Counted from the first letter of the stretch, positions 25,942 through 35,584 are shown. The stretch is DNA of 64,000 bases from Ilyobacter_A sp963675185 (GCA_963675185.2 CAXXOH010000002.1:434001-498000), one strand, 5' to 3'. The notes: generated by a model not told the origin, from the sequence alone. A program made the numbers and translations.

Positions 25942-27906
25942 CTATAGTGCCTTCTCTAACCTTTTCTCTATTTCAAGTTTCATTTTTTTATTCTCATCTT
26001 TATATTTAGCTCTTTTTAAAGTAGTAAGAAGTACTGTTGAAATAAGGGTCCCTAGAATTGCAGCCCCAAACCATATCCCGGCCATTGACAGTTTAGATAG
26101 AGAGCCGTGTGGCTCCAGAACAAGCATGGAAACAATCCCCGCCCCAGGAACATTTAAGCCTAGCTTAAAAAAGGCTACTATTGCCCCTGTTACAGCTGAG
26201 CCTGCAACAAAAGATGGAATTACTCTAAACGGGTCCTCTATCATCATAGGTATAGCCCCCTCTGTTATCCCGGCTAAACCTAGTATCCAAGTTGACTTAC
26301 CTGCCTCAATCTCCTCTTCAAGATAATATTTTGGGAAAAGCATGGTCGATATTGTAGCTGTAAATGCTGAAACCATTTTTACGGATGCAAACGCTGCATA
26401 AGGCATGTAGTTCCCATTTGCCATAGCACCTATACAGAAAGCATATCCTGCCTTGTTTACAGGTCCTCCTAAGTCAAACGATACCATTGCCCCTAGTATA
26501 GCTCCTAAAATAACCGCATTTCCTCCAGACATTTCATTAAGCCAATTAGTCATTCCAATATTTAGCGCTGCCACTGGTTTCCCAATTACAAACAACATCA
26601 ATGAACCTGCAATAAGAGTTCCTAATACCGGATAAAGATAAAATGTGAAGAAACCACTTAAAGACTTAGACCCTTTTACGTTTGCCTTGATCCATTTCAT
26701 TGTATAACCAGCTATAAATCCTCCAGCCATTCCGCCTAAGAAACCACCATTAATTAAGTTTGCTGCTATACCAGCTGCAAATCCTGGCCCTAATCCTGGT
26801 TTATCAGCTAGTGAAAATGATATGTAAGCAGACAGTACCGGAACCATCAGAGTCCCTAGCATTCCGCCTCCTAGTTTTCTGTAAAGCCACAGCCAAGAAT
26901 TTTCAGTACCATACACATCCTGTAATCCGAAAAATTGTGCTATCAAAACTGCTACTGCAAGCACCGTTCCTCCTGCAACAATCAGGGGAACTATGTGTGA
27001 AATTCCTGTAAGCAGAGCTCTTTTACCTTCCTCTTTGAAGGTCATTTTTCTAGCCCCTTCCCTTTTTACTGTTTTTCTAGCGGCCTTTTCTTTAGGAGCC
27101 TCCTTAGCCAGCTCAAGTGCTTCTTTTATAAGCTCTTCAGCTTTTCTCAACGGTTCGGCAACAGGAACCTCTATGAGAGGCAGTCCTTCAAATCTCTCTT
27201 CCTCTTTTACGGCTACCTCTACCGCAAAGATAGCAGCATCTGCATTTTCTATATCCCTATCAGAAATTCTATCCTCTATCCCCTTGGCTCCCTGCTTCTC
27301 AACTTTTACATTTACACCTAATTTTTTACCAGCTCTCTCAAGTGCTTGGGCCGCCATATATGTGTGGGCAACACCTGCAGGGCATGCTGTTACGCAGACA
27401 ATAGTTTTTGCACCTGGCTTGGCTGCAGTTTCAGCCTTCTCCTCTTTTTCTTCCTCTGAAAGTTTTTTGATAAATTCTTCTGAACTTTTGCACTTTAGCA
27501 GTTCTTCAATAAGGTCTTCATCTGCAAGCCTTCCTGTCAATTTTGTAAGCAGGTCTATGTGCGTGCTTCCCCCTTCAGCTTCAGGTATTGCAATTAATAT
27601 TGCCAACTTAACCTTATCGTCTTCTTCAATGCTCTCCCAGTCGCTTAACGGATTTTTCATTAATGCAACTGCAAAGGCAGGCTCTTTTACTGTCGATGAT
27701 TTTGCATGCGGTACGGCAAGCCCCATTCCAATTCCTGTCTCTCCTATTGCCTCCCTCTTCAATACATCCTCGAAAAACTTCTTTTCAGAGCTTATTTTCC
27801 CCTCTTGGTATAGTTTTGAAACAAGTTTTTGGATGGTTTCTTTTTTTGACCTATAGTCGGCATCTATAACTATCAAGTTTGAATTTGTTAGAGCTTTTAA
27901 ATCCAT
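25942..27906 (-). CDS. mngA: PTS IIABC permease, probably for mannosylglycerate
   Basis: 654 residues, the length of E. coli MngA (658). Residues 1-150 are a fructose/mannitol-type IIA with His67 in GLAVPHAK. Residues ~165-270 are a fructose-type IIB with Cys175 in VCVTACPAGVAHTYMAAQAL. The IIC membrane domain follows (GGGMLGTLMVPVLSAY, NLINGGFLGGMAGGF, GAMVSFDLGGPVNKAGYAF, GITEGAIPMMIEDPFRVIPS). It would import and phosphorylate a sugar at the membrane. Neighbouring glycerate kinase, ManA and GH38 genes make 2-O-mannosyl-D-glycerate the most likely substrate; fructose or mannose alone are alternatives. A TGGTATATACCA operator precedes the operon. ATG 27906 has TGGAGGA upstream. Confidence 0.85.
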   Translation of the reverse strand: MDLKALTNSNLIVIDADYRSKKETIQKLVSKLYQEGKISSEKKFFEDVLKREAIGETGIGMGLAVPHAKSSTVKEPAFAVALMKNPLSDWESIEEDDKVKLAILIAIPEAEGGSTHIDLLTKLTGRLADEDLIEELLKCKSSEEFIKKLSEEEKEEKAETAAKPGAKTIVCVTACPAGVAHTYMAAQALERAGKKLGVNVKVEKQGAKGIEDRISDRDIENADAAIFAVEVAVKEEERFEGLPLIEVPVAEPLRKAEELIKEALELAKEAPKEKAARKTVKREGARKMTFKEEGKRALLTGISHIVPLIVAGGTVLAVAVLIAQFFGLQDVYGTENSWLWLYRKLGGGMLGTLMVPVLSAYISFSLADKPGLGPGFAAGIAANLINGGFLGGMAGGFIAGYTMKWIKANVKGSKSLSGFFTFYLYPVLGTLIAGSLMLFVIGKPVAALNIGMTNWLNEMSGGNAVILGAILGAMVSFDLGGPVNKAGYAFCIGAMANGNYMPYAAFASVKMVSAFTATISTMLFPKYYLEEEIEAGKSTWILGLAGITEGAIPMMIEDPFRVIPSFVAGSAVTGAIVAFFKLGLNVPGAGIVSMLVLEPHGSLSKLSMAGIWFGAAILGTLISTVLLTTLKRAKYKDENKKMKLEIEKRLEKAL

Positions 27907-27946
27907 TTTCTTCCTCCATGTTAATTTAATAGTTTATCGTCGTTTC

Positions 27947-29101
27947 TTATTTTGAATACTTTTTCTCACACACTTTTATAAGCCTAAATATCTCTTCGCT
28001 ATTTCTTTCTACAAAACTAGAAGCAAGTTTTTTCTCCATTGCTTTTTCAAGATCAATTGGGTAATTTATTGTGGAAAAAAGAGCGGATATGCCGTAATCA
28101 TGTGTAGCCCCTGCATCGTCCGCCACACATCCAGCTAAAGCTATTACAGGTATAGCATTTTTAGCGCATATCTTCGAAACTCCAGTAGGCGCCTTCCCCA
28201 TTACAGACTGAGAATCTATCCTACCTTCACCGGTAATTACAAAGTCTGCACCTTTTATTCTCTCCTCGAGCTTTACCGCTTGTAATATAATATCTACACC
28301 AGGTTTTAACTCGGCATTTAAAAATGCAATAAAACCTCCTCCAAGCCCTCCTGCAGCTCCTGTTCCGGGTACCTTGCTTATATCTTTACCTAAATTTTCT
28401 TTGATAAAGTCTCCAAAGAATTCAAGTTTTTTGTCTAAATCAAGCACCATACTATCAGTTGCACCCTTTTGCCTGGCGTACACATGGGCAGCTCCATTTT
28501 TTCCATAGAGAGGGTTATCCACATCACAGGCAACCAGGAAATTACACTCTTCTAATTCAGGCAAAACATTAGCACTGTCTAAACTTACCACTTTGTCTAA
28601 TTGCTCCCCACCATATCCTAGTTCATTTCCATCTTTGTCTAAAAATTTGAAACCAAGGGCTTGCAGCATTCCCATCCCGGCATCATTTGTAGCGCTTCCA
28701 CCTATACCGACTATGAATTTGCGGCATCCCATTTTTATCGCGTCCTTTATTAGCTCTCCTGTGCCATAAGTTGTTGCTTTCATTGGGTTCTTTTTATCTT
28801 TTGGCACTAGAGGAAGGCCAGATGCAGCCGCCATTTCGATCACTGCAGTTTTATTGTCGCCCAATATTCCATATCTAGCTTTTACTGGGGATACAAGAGG
28901 TCCACAGACCTCTTTTTCTATTATACTTCCACCGCTACCTTTTACAAGGGCTTCAACAGTCCCCTCTCCTCCGTCTGCTATTGGGACCTTGTCGACTTCT
29001 GCGCTGCTGTATACCTTTCTTATCCCATTCTCAATTGCTAGTGAAAGCTCTTCTGAACTGAGGCTTCCCTTAAAAGAATCTATTGCGATTACTACCTTCA
29101 T
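27947..29101 (-). CDS. glxK: Glycerate kinase (GlxK/GarK family)
   Basis: 384 residues. It phosphorylates D-glycerate with ATP, feeding it into glycolysis (usually as 2-phosphoglycerate in this family). It starts with the family signature MKVVIAIDSFKGSLSSEELS. Other motifs are VPIADGGEGTVEAL, EMAAASGLPLVP, TYGTGELI, GIGGSATNDAGMGMLQALG, GAAGGLGGGF and DFVITGEGRIDSQS. It follows manA by 18 bases and precedes the PTS permease by 40, which fits removal of the glycerate half of mannosylglycerate. GAGGGAGG lies before ATG 29101. Confidence 0.93.
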   Translation of the reverse strand: MKVVIAIDSFKGSLSSEELSLAIENGIRKVYSSAEVDKVPIADGGEGTVEALVKGSGGSIIEKEVCGPLVSPVKARYGILGDNKTAVIEMAAASGLPLVPKDKKNPMKATTYGTGELIKDAIKMGCRKFIVGIGGSATNDAGMGMLQALGFKFLDKDGNELGYGGEQLDKVVSLDSANVLPELEECNFLVACDVDNPLYGKNGAAHVYARQKGATDSMVLDLDKKLEFFGDFIKENLGKDISKVPGTGAAGGLGGGFIAFLNAELKPGVDIILQAVKLEERIKGADFVITGEGRIDSQSVMGKAPTGVSKICAKNAIPVIALAGCVADDAGATHDYGISALFSTINYPIDLEKAMEKKLASSFVERNSEEIFRLIKVCEKKYSK

Positions 29102-29119
29102 AATACCTCCCTCTATTCA

Positions 29120-30088
29120 CTACAAATAAGATTTTAGTATTTCCATATTTCCTGTTACCATCACATCTAGATTAGCAGGTATAAAATACGTGTCACCCTT
29201 TTTAGCTGGGTATTTTTCTCCTTGATATACTATTTCCCCTTCGCCATCTATAATTGAATAAACTTTAAAGTTAGCATTTATTTCATCTCTAAAATCTCCT
29301 TGAACTAAAATCTTGTCTATGTTAAAATACTCTCCCCTGACAAGCTCCTGTTTTTCCGCTCCCTTTAGTCTAATAGACTTTCTGCTCGTATCACTAGATA
29401 TTTCTGGCTTTTGTTCAAAATCTATGACTTCTGCCGCCTTTTCTAAGTGCAAATCTCTGGGCTTTCCATCTACTATCCTGTCAAAATCGTATATCCTATA
29501 TGTGGTATCTGAGTTTTGCTGAGTTTCGCATATAAGCACAGAACCCTCTAGACTTGCATGTACCAGTCCCGGCTTAACGTTTATAAAGTCGCCTTTTTTT
29601 ACAGAGACAACGTTAAACATATTGCTAAAATCTCCAGACCTTGATTTTTTCAAAAACTCCTCTTTATTCATATCCTCTTTTAATCCCATTATCAACTTTG
29701 CATCAGGACTAGCTTCTATAATGTACCAAGATTCTGATTTTCCAAACTCCCCTTCTACTTCTAAAGCATATCTATCATCTGGGTGAACCTGAACAGAAAG
29801 CCTGTCGTTCACATCAAGGTATTTAATCAAAAGTGGAAACTTTCCTTGAAATCTTTCTTGAACCTCTTTTCCAAGAATCTCTTCTTTATATGTATCTACG
29901 AGATCCTGGAGGCTTTTTCCTTTGTATTTGCAATTTTCCACAAATGACATGCCATTTTTGTGTGAACTCACCTCCCAAGACTCGCCATATTTTTCATCTG
30001 CTGGGAGTTCCATATTTAGCACTTCAAAAAAAGATTTCCCGCCCCATATTTTTTCTACAAAATGCTTTTTAAATTTTAAAGGATACAT
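29120..30088 (-). CDS. manA: Mannose-6-phosphate isomerase, class I
   Basis: 322 residues, the short (Bacillus-like) class I form. It interconverts mannose-6-P and fructose-6-P with zinc. Visible are FKKHFVEKIWGGKSF, ESWEVSSHKNG, the metal-binding LSVQVHPDDRYA, and KPGLVHASLEG with its later cupin ligands. It is the first gene of the operon with glycerate kinase and the PTS permease, about 95 bases behind a TGGTATATACCA operator. It would bring the mannose half released by the GH38 enzyme into glycolysis. Confidence 0.93.
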   Translation of the reverse strand: MYPLKFKKHFVEKIWGGKSFFEVLNMELPADEKYGESWEVSSHKNGMSFVENCKYKGKSLQDLVDTYKEEILGKEVQERFQGKFPLLIKYLDVNDRLSVQVHPDDRYALEVEGEFGKSESWYIIEASPDAKLIMGLKEDMNKEEFLKKSRSGDFSNMFNVVSVKKGDFINVKPGLVHASLEGSVLICETQQNSDTTYRIYDFDRIVDGKPRDLHLEKAAEVIDFEQKPEISSDTSRKSIRLKGAEKQELVRGEYFNIDKILVQGDFRDEINANFKVYSIIDGEGEIVYQGEKYPAKKGDTYFIPANLDVMVTGNMEILKSYL

Positions 30089-30182
30089 ATTTCCCCCTCC
30101 TAATAATATTACCTAATATCAATTTCAGTGATTTTCTAGTGCACATTATAAATCTTCAAATTCCTAGAATACCCCCCCCCAT

Positions 30183-30253
30183 TGGTATATACCAGGTTTG
30201 GCTCTAAAAAATATATAGATACAAGAAATATTTAAATAATACTCGTATCTATA
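30183..30253 (-). promoter_or_regulatory. Operator module A upstream of manA
   Basis: TGGTATATACCA palindrome at 30183-30194. About 20 bases to the right (upstream on the - strand) lie arms TATAGATAC (30214-30222) and GTATCTATA (30245-30253). The - strand reads CTATATATTTTTT just before the operator, a probable -10 region. Confidence 0.75.
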
Positions 30254-30278
30254 AACTGTTATCTTCTTAAAATTTTCA

Positions 30279-30779
30279 CTATTTTTTCAGCTTTACTTTC
30301 ATTATTAGATCGCCTACTTTTACGTCCCCTTGGCCTACAACTTGGAGTTCTTCTACTTCATCCATATTATTTATAATTACCGGGGTCTTAGTGGACCTAG
30401 CATTTTTTGCTATGTAGTCCAGGTTATATTTCACCAGTTCGTCTCCTATCTTTACCTTGGCTCCTGATTCTGTTCTTTCTTCAAACCCCTTACCATTTAG
30501 CTGTACAGTGTCCATCCCAAAATGGATTATCATCTCAAGGCCGTTTTCCAGCTCAAAACTAACTGCATGTTTTGTATCAAAAATATCTATTTCAGCATCC
30601 ACTGGCGAACAAATGGAACCCTCAGCAGGATCGATTGCACATCCGTCGCCTATTAGTCTCCCTGCAAAGGCTTCGTCTGGCACTTCAGAAATGTCTATTA
30701 TCCTGCCGTTTAGTGGTGAATATATCTCAAACCAATCATCTTTTGCTGTTTTTTTCTTTAAAAAATCAAATACTCCCAT
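30279..30779 (-). CDS. Glucose-type PTS IIA protein
   Basis: 166 residues of the Crr/IIA-Glc family. A ~15-residue N-terminal helix (MGVFDFLKKK) precedes the domain: IYSPLNGRIIDISEVPDEAFAG, then the two active-site His in DTKHAVSFE and MIIHFGMDTV, and the closing DLIMKVKL. It takes phosphate from HPr and passes it to a IIB domain, here probably the IIBC at 33.7-35.2 kb, which lacks its own IIA. It follows the GH38 gene by 20 bases. GGGAGGA precedes ATG 30779. Confidence 0.92.
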   Translation of the reverse strand: MGVFDFLKKKTAKDDWFEIYSPLNGRIIDISEVPDEAFAGRLIGDGCAIDPAEGSICSPVDAEIDIFDTKHAVSFELENGLEMIIHFGMDTVQLNGKGFEERTESGAKVKIGDELVKYNLDYIAKNARSTKTPVIINNMDEVEELQVVGQGDVKVGDLIMKVKLKK

Positions 30780-30799
30780 AATTTCCTCCCTAAAAATTT

Positions 30800-33442
30800 T
30801 TACAGTGCCACTAAAACTGTTTTTGCTTCACACGGTTTTATATCCTCTATGACAATCTTGTTTGATTCGATTTTCAGTTCTTCAATTACCTCTTCATTAA
30901 GATTAGACAAAGCCGCTTTGTTTACATCAAAATTAAATGTCAGTGTCTCGCTTATTTTTCTATCCCTGTAAGGGTTGAAGATTCTTACAACTAAGTACTC
31001 GTCGTTTTCAGATTTTTTAACGACACTCAAGACTGCATCTTTAGCTTCACTTTTGAACAGGCTGTATTCTGCTGGCAGTGAAACATCTTCTAGGTTAAGT
31101 TTCATTGCATCATAAGGTATCTTGTTGTATACGTCGTATCCAGTTGTGTAGTCTTTTGCCGCTTCAAATGTTCCTCCGTCTATAGTTTCCCCTTTATGAG
31201 TGTATATAGCAAACTCGTAACTTTGAACTCCTAACATTTGAGAATCAGGTGTAGGCAACTTTATTCCAGAAGGTCTACCTGGTCTGTAGTAAAGCTCCTC
31301 TTTACCTAAAACCCCAATACCTCTCATCAAAGTAAGTGCAATCGTATCGTAGTTTTCCCCTATGATCTCGTACTCCCTTAAACCATTTGTCAACACTGCC
31401 AAGCCCTCTTTTTTGTTATTTAATCCCACAAAACTCATCATTGAGTAGATATTTACAGGCATCTCTTTCCATTTTTCAGCTTCCCATACATCTAACGCTT
31501 TGTCATATGTAGGCCTGTTTATAGATCCAAATTGCTGGTCGGCAACTGAAAATTCTGATGCATAAGGAGTAGGTATGTGTACCCTTATCCTGTGATCTTT
31601 TACCCTATTATCAAAGGTTACCTTTACATCGATACGTTTTACACCTTTTTTAAGGCTAATTTCTATTTTGAAGTCGTTGCATAGATCTATTATTTTTTTC
31701 TTTCTTGCTTCTAAATCAACCGGCAGGTTTAATTTATACTCTATGTAAGCCTTTTTTTCTAAGCCCGCACTTGAACATTTGATATCTGCTACTACTCCCT
31801 TATTTGTTATGATCATCTCTTGCTCTGGTACTAGTGGAGAGTAATCATACTCGTCACCGTCATCTGATCCTTCTTCGATTAATAATGCATTTTCATAAGT
31901 TCTACCCAATTCTTTGTCTAAGATGTTAACAGTACCATTTTTATTAAAATTTATTTCGTAGTATTCGTTTTCAATTTTAGAAAGTTCTGCAAGTTCTACT
32001 GGAGCATTTAATGACTTTGATTTCTCTATGTATAAGGTCTTATACCCCATGGCAGGAATGTCCTTAAGTTCAAATTGAATTTCGTACTCTACAAATGGAT
32101 CATATACTCCGTAGTGTACAATCTGTCTGTCTATCAATCCTGGGTCTATCTCTTTTTTAGTAATTACCTTGTATTCAATATCGTTTCCAGCAGCATCGCT
32201 AAGTTTAAAGCCATTAGATCTTATTTTAACCACTGCATTTATTACCTTGCTTTGATTGCTCGCTTGCAGGTTGTAAACAACTAATTTGTCCGCACCCTCT
32301 TTTGCTGGTGAATGGTCAGCTATCTTTCTCTTATAAAAACTTATTAGGTTTTCCACCTTGTCGCCAGCTAGGAAGAAACGCTCTAGTATTTCCCTGTGCA
32401 CCTTGTCACTGCAACAGCACCCTATACTATCGTGCGCATGGTTTTTCATAATCAGCTTCCATATATCCTCGATTAGTCCATGCTGGTATTCAAATCCCAA
32501 ACTGTTTGCAAGTGTTGCTAGAGGTTCTAGGACATTGGTTATTCTGTATTCTAATTTTGCATGTATATCTTTTATATCCATTCTAGTTGAGGAAATTGAC
32601 CTGTGTACCCTCATATACTTTCCGTCTATGAACTCTCCGCTTATTGTATCCAGTTTGTCTTCATTTTTTAATATGTCATCATACACAGCTTCAAAGTTAC
32701 TCATGAAGAACTCGTGTTCTGGATATATTTCATTTAGCTTGTCCATTACTTCAAATATATCTTTTTGAAGCGGCATCTGGTCGTGCCCGTTAGGAAGTAT
32801 CAACGCTTCACCAGTGGCTCCCGCCTCAAGAACTTTTAGATAGTTGTTTAATCTGCTTTTTAACCCTTCCTTGTCGTTTGGAAGATACTTTCCTATTGCA
32901 TAACCTAGAGGCATTATCTGGCTCAACACACGGCTGCCCTCTAAGCTTTCCCAGTAGAACTCTGTTTTGTTTGTTCCGTGTCTTTCTGAGCACCCACGCC
33001 AAAACATAGCCTTATCTATCCCAAATCCATTTAGTATTTGAGGTATCTGTTCACTTTGACCAAATGAATCTGGTATATATCCAATCCCCATGTACTGCCC
33101 AAACTCTTTACAGTCTTTAATTCCGTAAAGAAGGTTTCTAGTAATAGACTCAGCGTTTACCACAATAGAATCTGTCTGTGTGTACCACGGTCCTATTATT
33201 AGTTTGCCCTCTTGCACTATTTTTTTTACTCTCTCTTTATTTTCAGGCTTTACTGCAAAATAGTCTTCTAAAATTGCAGTTTGACCGTCCATTACATAGT
33301 ATCTATATTCTGGGTCATTTTCCAACCTTTCTAGAATCTCCTCCATGTTGTTCACCAACAATATCCTCGATTCTTCGGTGGTGAAGTACCATTCCCTGTC
33401 CCAATGCATGTGTGGGACAACGTGTACCCTGTATTTTTTCAT
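30800..33442 (-). CDS. mngB: GH38 alpha-mannosidase, probable mannosylglycerate hydrolase
   Basis: 880 residues from ATG 33442 (AAGGAGAGGG upstream), close to E. coli MngB (877). GH38 landmarks are VVPHMHWDREWYF (zinc His13 and Asp15), the nucleophile Asp125 in GYIPDSFGQSEQ, the later zinc-site NHAHDSIGCC, and beta-rich C-terminal domains. The enzyme is cytosolic, without a signal peptide. Next to a MngA-like PTS, ManA and glycerate kinase, the natural reaction is hydrolysis of phosphorylated mannosylglycerate to mannose-6-P and glycerate. An operator-like TGGTGTATACCA lies 87 bases upstream. Another alpha-mannoside is possible but less likely. Confidence 0.88.
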   Translation of the reverse strand: MKKYRVHVVPHMHWDREWYFTTEESRILLVNNMEEILERLENDPEYRYYVMDGQTAILEDYFAVKPENKERVKKIVQEGKLIIGPWYTQTDSIVVNAESITRNLLYGIKDCKEFGQYMGIGYIPDSFGQSEQIPQILNGFGIDKAMFWRGCSERHGTNKTEFYWESLEGSRVLSQIMPLGYAIGKYLPNDKEGLKSRLNNYLKVLEAGATGEALILPNGHDQMPLQKDIFEVMDKLNEIYPEHEFFMSNFEAVYDDILKNEDKLDTISGEFIDGKYMRVHRSISSTRMDIKDIHAKLEYRITNVLEPLATLANSLGFEYQHGLIEDIWKLIMKNHAHDSIGCCCSDKVHREILERFFLAGDKVENLISFYKRKIADHSPAKEGADKLVVYNLQASNQSKVINAVVKIRSNGFKLSDAAGNDIEYKVITKKEIDPGLIDRQIVHYGVYDPFVEYEIQFELKDIPAMGYKTLYIEKSKSLNAPVELAELSKIENEYYEINFNKNGTVNILDKELGRTYENALLIEEGSDDGDEYDYSPLVPEQEMIITNKGVVADIKCSSAGLEKKAYIEYKLNLPVDLEARKKKIIDLCNDFKIEISLKKGVKRIDVKVTFDNRVKDHRIRVHIPTPYASEFSVADQQFGSINRPTYDKALDVWEAEKWKEMPVNIYSMMSFVGLNNKKEGLAVLTNGLREYEIIGENYDTIALTLMRGIGVLGKEELYYRPGRPSGIKLPTPDSQMLGVQSYEFAIYTHKGETIDGGTFEAAKDYTTGYDVYNKIPYDAMKLNLEDVSLPAEYSLFKSEAKDAVLSVVKKSENDEYLVVRIFNPYRDRKISETLTFNFDVNKAALSNLNEEVIEELKIESNKIVIEDIKPCEAKTVLVAL

Positions 33443-33528
33443 TCCAACCCTCTCCTTTTTAATAGTTTTTATGTTTAAAAATTTAAGTTGTTTATTTTTT
33501 ATTATTAGGAAAACTATCGCCACTCCTC

Positions 33529-33540
33529 TGGTGTATACCA
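33529..33540 (-). promoter_or_regulatory. Operator upstream of the GH38 gene
   Basis: TGGTGTATACCA, one base from the consensus palindrome and embedded in a longer symmetric CTCT...AGAG frame. Confidence 0.65.
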
Positions 33541-33595
33541 GAGGGTTTTGAAAAAAATTTCAGCTTAAAGCTTCAAACATTTTCAACCAAGAGTT

Positions 33596-33637
33596 CCCAA
33601 TCTTTGCAGAAACCTATATTCATCTGCAAAGATTGGG
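33596..33637. terminator. Strong hairpin after the IIBC gene
   Basis: Perfect 15-base arms CCCAATCTTTGCAGA / TCTGCAAAGATTGGG with a 12-base loop. A T run follows on the + strand; on the - strand a further short hairpin and T7 (near 33557) follow. Confidence 0.8.
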
Positions 33638-33695
33638 CTTTTTACCCCTGATTATTATCTACATCACTTATTTTATAATGATGTTTTTTATTTTG

Positions 33696-35249
33696 CTATA
33701 CAGCAGAGACTCTTAGAGAATCTAGAGTATTATTTACGTTAGTCGTTATGACATCCACGTGTGTACCATAAATTACGTGAACGTGTTTTTCATTGACCTT
33801 GTTTACAGCTACCGCTCCGGTACTCATTAGTAATTTTTTATCTAGCTTGCTGTAGTCTTTTATATTAACACGCAGCCTTGTCATGCAGTTATAAGCACTT
33901 TCAATGTTTCCCATTCCACCTAAACCTTCAATTATTGCAAGAGATTTTTCATCTGAGCTTACTGTACCTTTTATATCTCCACCCATTTCAGCGTCAAGAT
34001 CCCCAGCAATAACTAAGTTGTGCTTTCTGAAGTACCATTTGAAAACGAAGTAGTAAGCTACGAACAGGAACATTCCCACTAATACTGTGTAGTACCAATT
34101 AGAACCTGGAACTAATACTCCGTACACTAGCAAGTCTATTATCCCACCTTGAGTGTTCCCGATTACTACTCCGAAATAATCCACAAGCATCGCACCAATA
34201 CCGCACATTGCAGCATGGAATATTGCTAAAGGTGGAGCTATGAATAGGAATAAGAATACTAGCGGTTCTTGTATTCCTGTTGTGAAAATTGCAATGGCAC
34301 CTGCAATTAGAAGTGGTTTTACGACTTTTCTACGCTCTTTTGCTGTAGCGTGGTACATAGCTAGTGCTGCACCTGGAAGACCGAATACGAATGCAGGGAT
34401 TCTAGACTGAGCCATAAATCTTGTGAAAGTTCTCAAATCTTCTGTAGGAACTTTTCCAAACCCTTCGAAGAACGCTGACAATGTACCTTCATATACTTGG
34501 CCTCCTAGATGAAGTACACCACCAACTGGAGTTGTTCTGAATACGCTGATTAACACGTGGTGCAGCCCTGTTGGAACTAGTAAGTTTTCCAAGAATCCGT
34601 ACAAGAAAGTTCCAAATATTCCTAAGTTTGCTATTCCTAGTCCAGCTTGGTTAATTGCATGACTTATAGGTGACCAGATAAAAGGTAGACCATGACCGAT
34701 GACTGCTGCCCAGAAAATTGTTATGACAGCCACACTTCTTTTTCCGCCAAAGAATGCAAATCCTGACGGTAGTTTTAAGTCATAGTATTTATTGTGCACT
34801 GCTGCCGCTAAAAATCCTGCTATGATACCTCCGAATGCTCCTAGATTTATCGTTTTTAATCCAAGGACCTCTGTTAAAGCACTGGTGTCGTAATTCATAA
34901 ACAGAGAGTTAACTACAAGTGACGCACTTCCCAATAAAATATAGTATGCGATGAAACCGGCCAATGCTGCTATACCTTGCTCTTTTTTAGCGAATCCAAA
35001 CGATATAGAAACTGCAAACAGCACCGGTATAAGTCCAAAAACCATCAAACTCAACGAACGTATGGATAGTAATACATATTTAATTCCCTCATTTTGCATG
35101 AACGGTAGCAGGTCTTGTACCTGTGGTCTTGTAAGTGATGCAGTAAAACCTACAATGATACCAATTGCCGCTAAAATCGCTATAGGCAATAATAAACTTT
35201 TTCCCAATTGTTGAAACGTTTGCATCATCTTATCTTTTCTTACACCCAT
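33696..35249 (-). CDS. PTS IIBC permease, glucose/alpha-glucoside type
   Basis: 517 residues. The N-terminal ~400 are the IIC membrane channel of the glucose superfamily (LGKSLLLPIAILAAIGI, FAVSISFGFAKKEQGIAALAGF, GFLENLLVPTGLHHV, GIQEPLVFLFLFIAPPL). The C-terminal ~80 are IIB with the phosphorylated Cys in AYNCMTRLRVNIKD. It has no IIA; the separate IIA at 30.3-30.8 kb fits. It is similar in layout to MalX/GlvC-type permeases, so its sugar is probably a glucoside or related compound, not mannosylglycerate itself. Three operator modules lie upstream (35304-35635). AGGAGG precedes ATG 35249. Confidence 0.88.
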   Translation of the reverse strand: MGVRKDKMMQTFQQLGKSLLLPIAILAAIGIIVGFTASLTRPQVQDLLPFMQNEGIKYVLLSIRSLSLMVFGLIPVLFAVSISFGFAKKEQGIAALAGFIAYYILLGSASLVVNSLFMNYDTSALTEVLGLKTINLGAFGGIIAGFLAAAVHNKYYDLKLPSGFAFFGGKRSVAVITIFWAAVIGHGLPFIWSPISHAINQAGLGIANLGIFGTFLYGFLENLLVPTGLHHVLISVFRTTPVGGVLHLGGQVYEGTLSAFFEGFGKVPTEDLRTFTRFMAQSRIPAFVFGLPGAALAMYHATAKERRKVVKPLLIAGAIAIFTTGIQEPLVFLFLFIAPPLAIFHAAMCGIGAMLVDYFGVVIGNTQGGIIDLLVYGVLVPGSNWYYTVLVGMFLFVAYYFVFKWYFRKHNLVIAGDLDAEMGGDIKGTVSSDEKSLAIIEGLGGMGNIESAYNCMTRLRVNIKDYSKLDKKLLMSTGAVAVNKVNEKHVHVIYGTHVDVITTNVNNTLDSLRVSAV

Positions 35250-35303
35250 TTTTTACCTCCTGATTTTAAATTTTTTTAAAAAACGCATACCTTATACCAT
35301 CCC

Positions 35304-35360
35304 TTGGTATATACCAATGGAGTTTTTAAAAATTATATAGATGCAGTGGCATCTATATAA
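35304..35360 (-). promoter_or_regulatory. Operator module B upstream of the IIBC gene
   Basis: TTGGTATATACCAA (35304-35317), then perfect arms TTATATAGATGC (35333-35344) and GCATCTATATAA (35349-35360). On the - strand TCTATATAATTTTTAAA lies just upstream of the operator. Confidence 0.78.
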
Positions 35361-35472
35361 AAATTATCTTTCATAAATATAACTACACAATTTAAAGCTT
35401 AAGTTAAGAATCCCCACTAGTGTTTTTTGCACCTAATGTTCTACTTAAATTATAGTTTCCCAAGCTATAACG

Positions 35473-35540
35473 CTAGTATATACCAGAGGCAGATTTAAAA
35501 AATATATAGAGCAGCTCTTTCGAAAATCTGCATCTATATT
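35473..35540 (-). promoter_or_regulatory. Operator module C upstream of the IIBC gene
   Basis: CTAGTATATACCAG (35473-35486, one change from consensus), then arms ATATAGAGCAG (from 35504) and CTGCATCTATAT (35528-35539), with one bulged base. Confidence 0.7.
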
Positions 35541-35584
35541 TTCACACTTAATTTGGTTTTGGTTGGAAAACTTAAGAAAAATAA

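Noticed and set aside
26993..27856. A 287-codon open frame on the + strand opposite the PTS permease gene, Ser/Ala-rich.
   Set aside because: It lies fully antisense to a well-supported permease gene, has no ribosome binding site, and its composition is what reverse reading of that gene gives.
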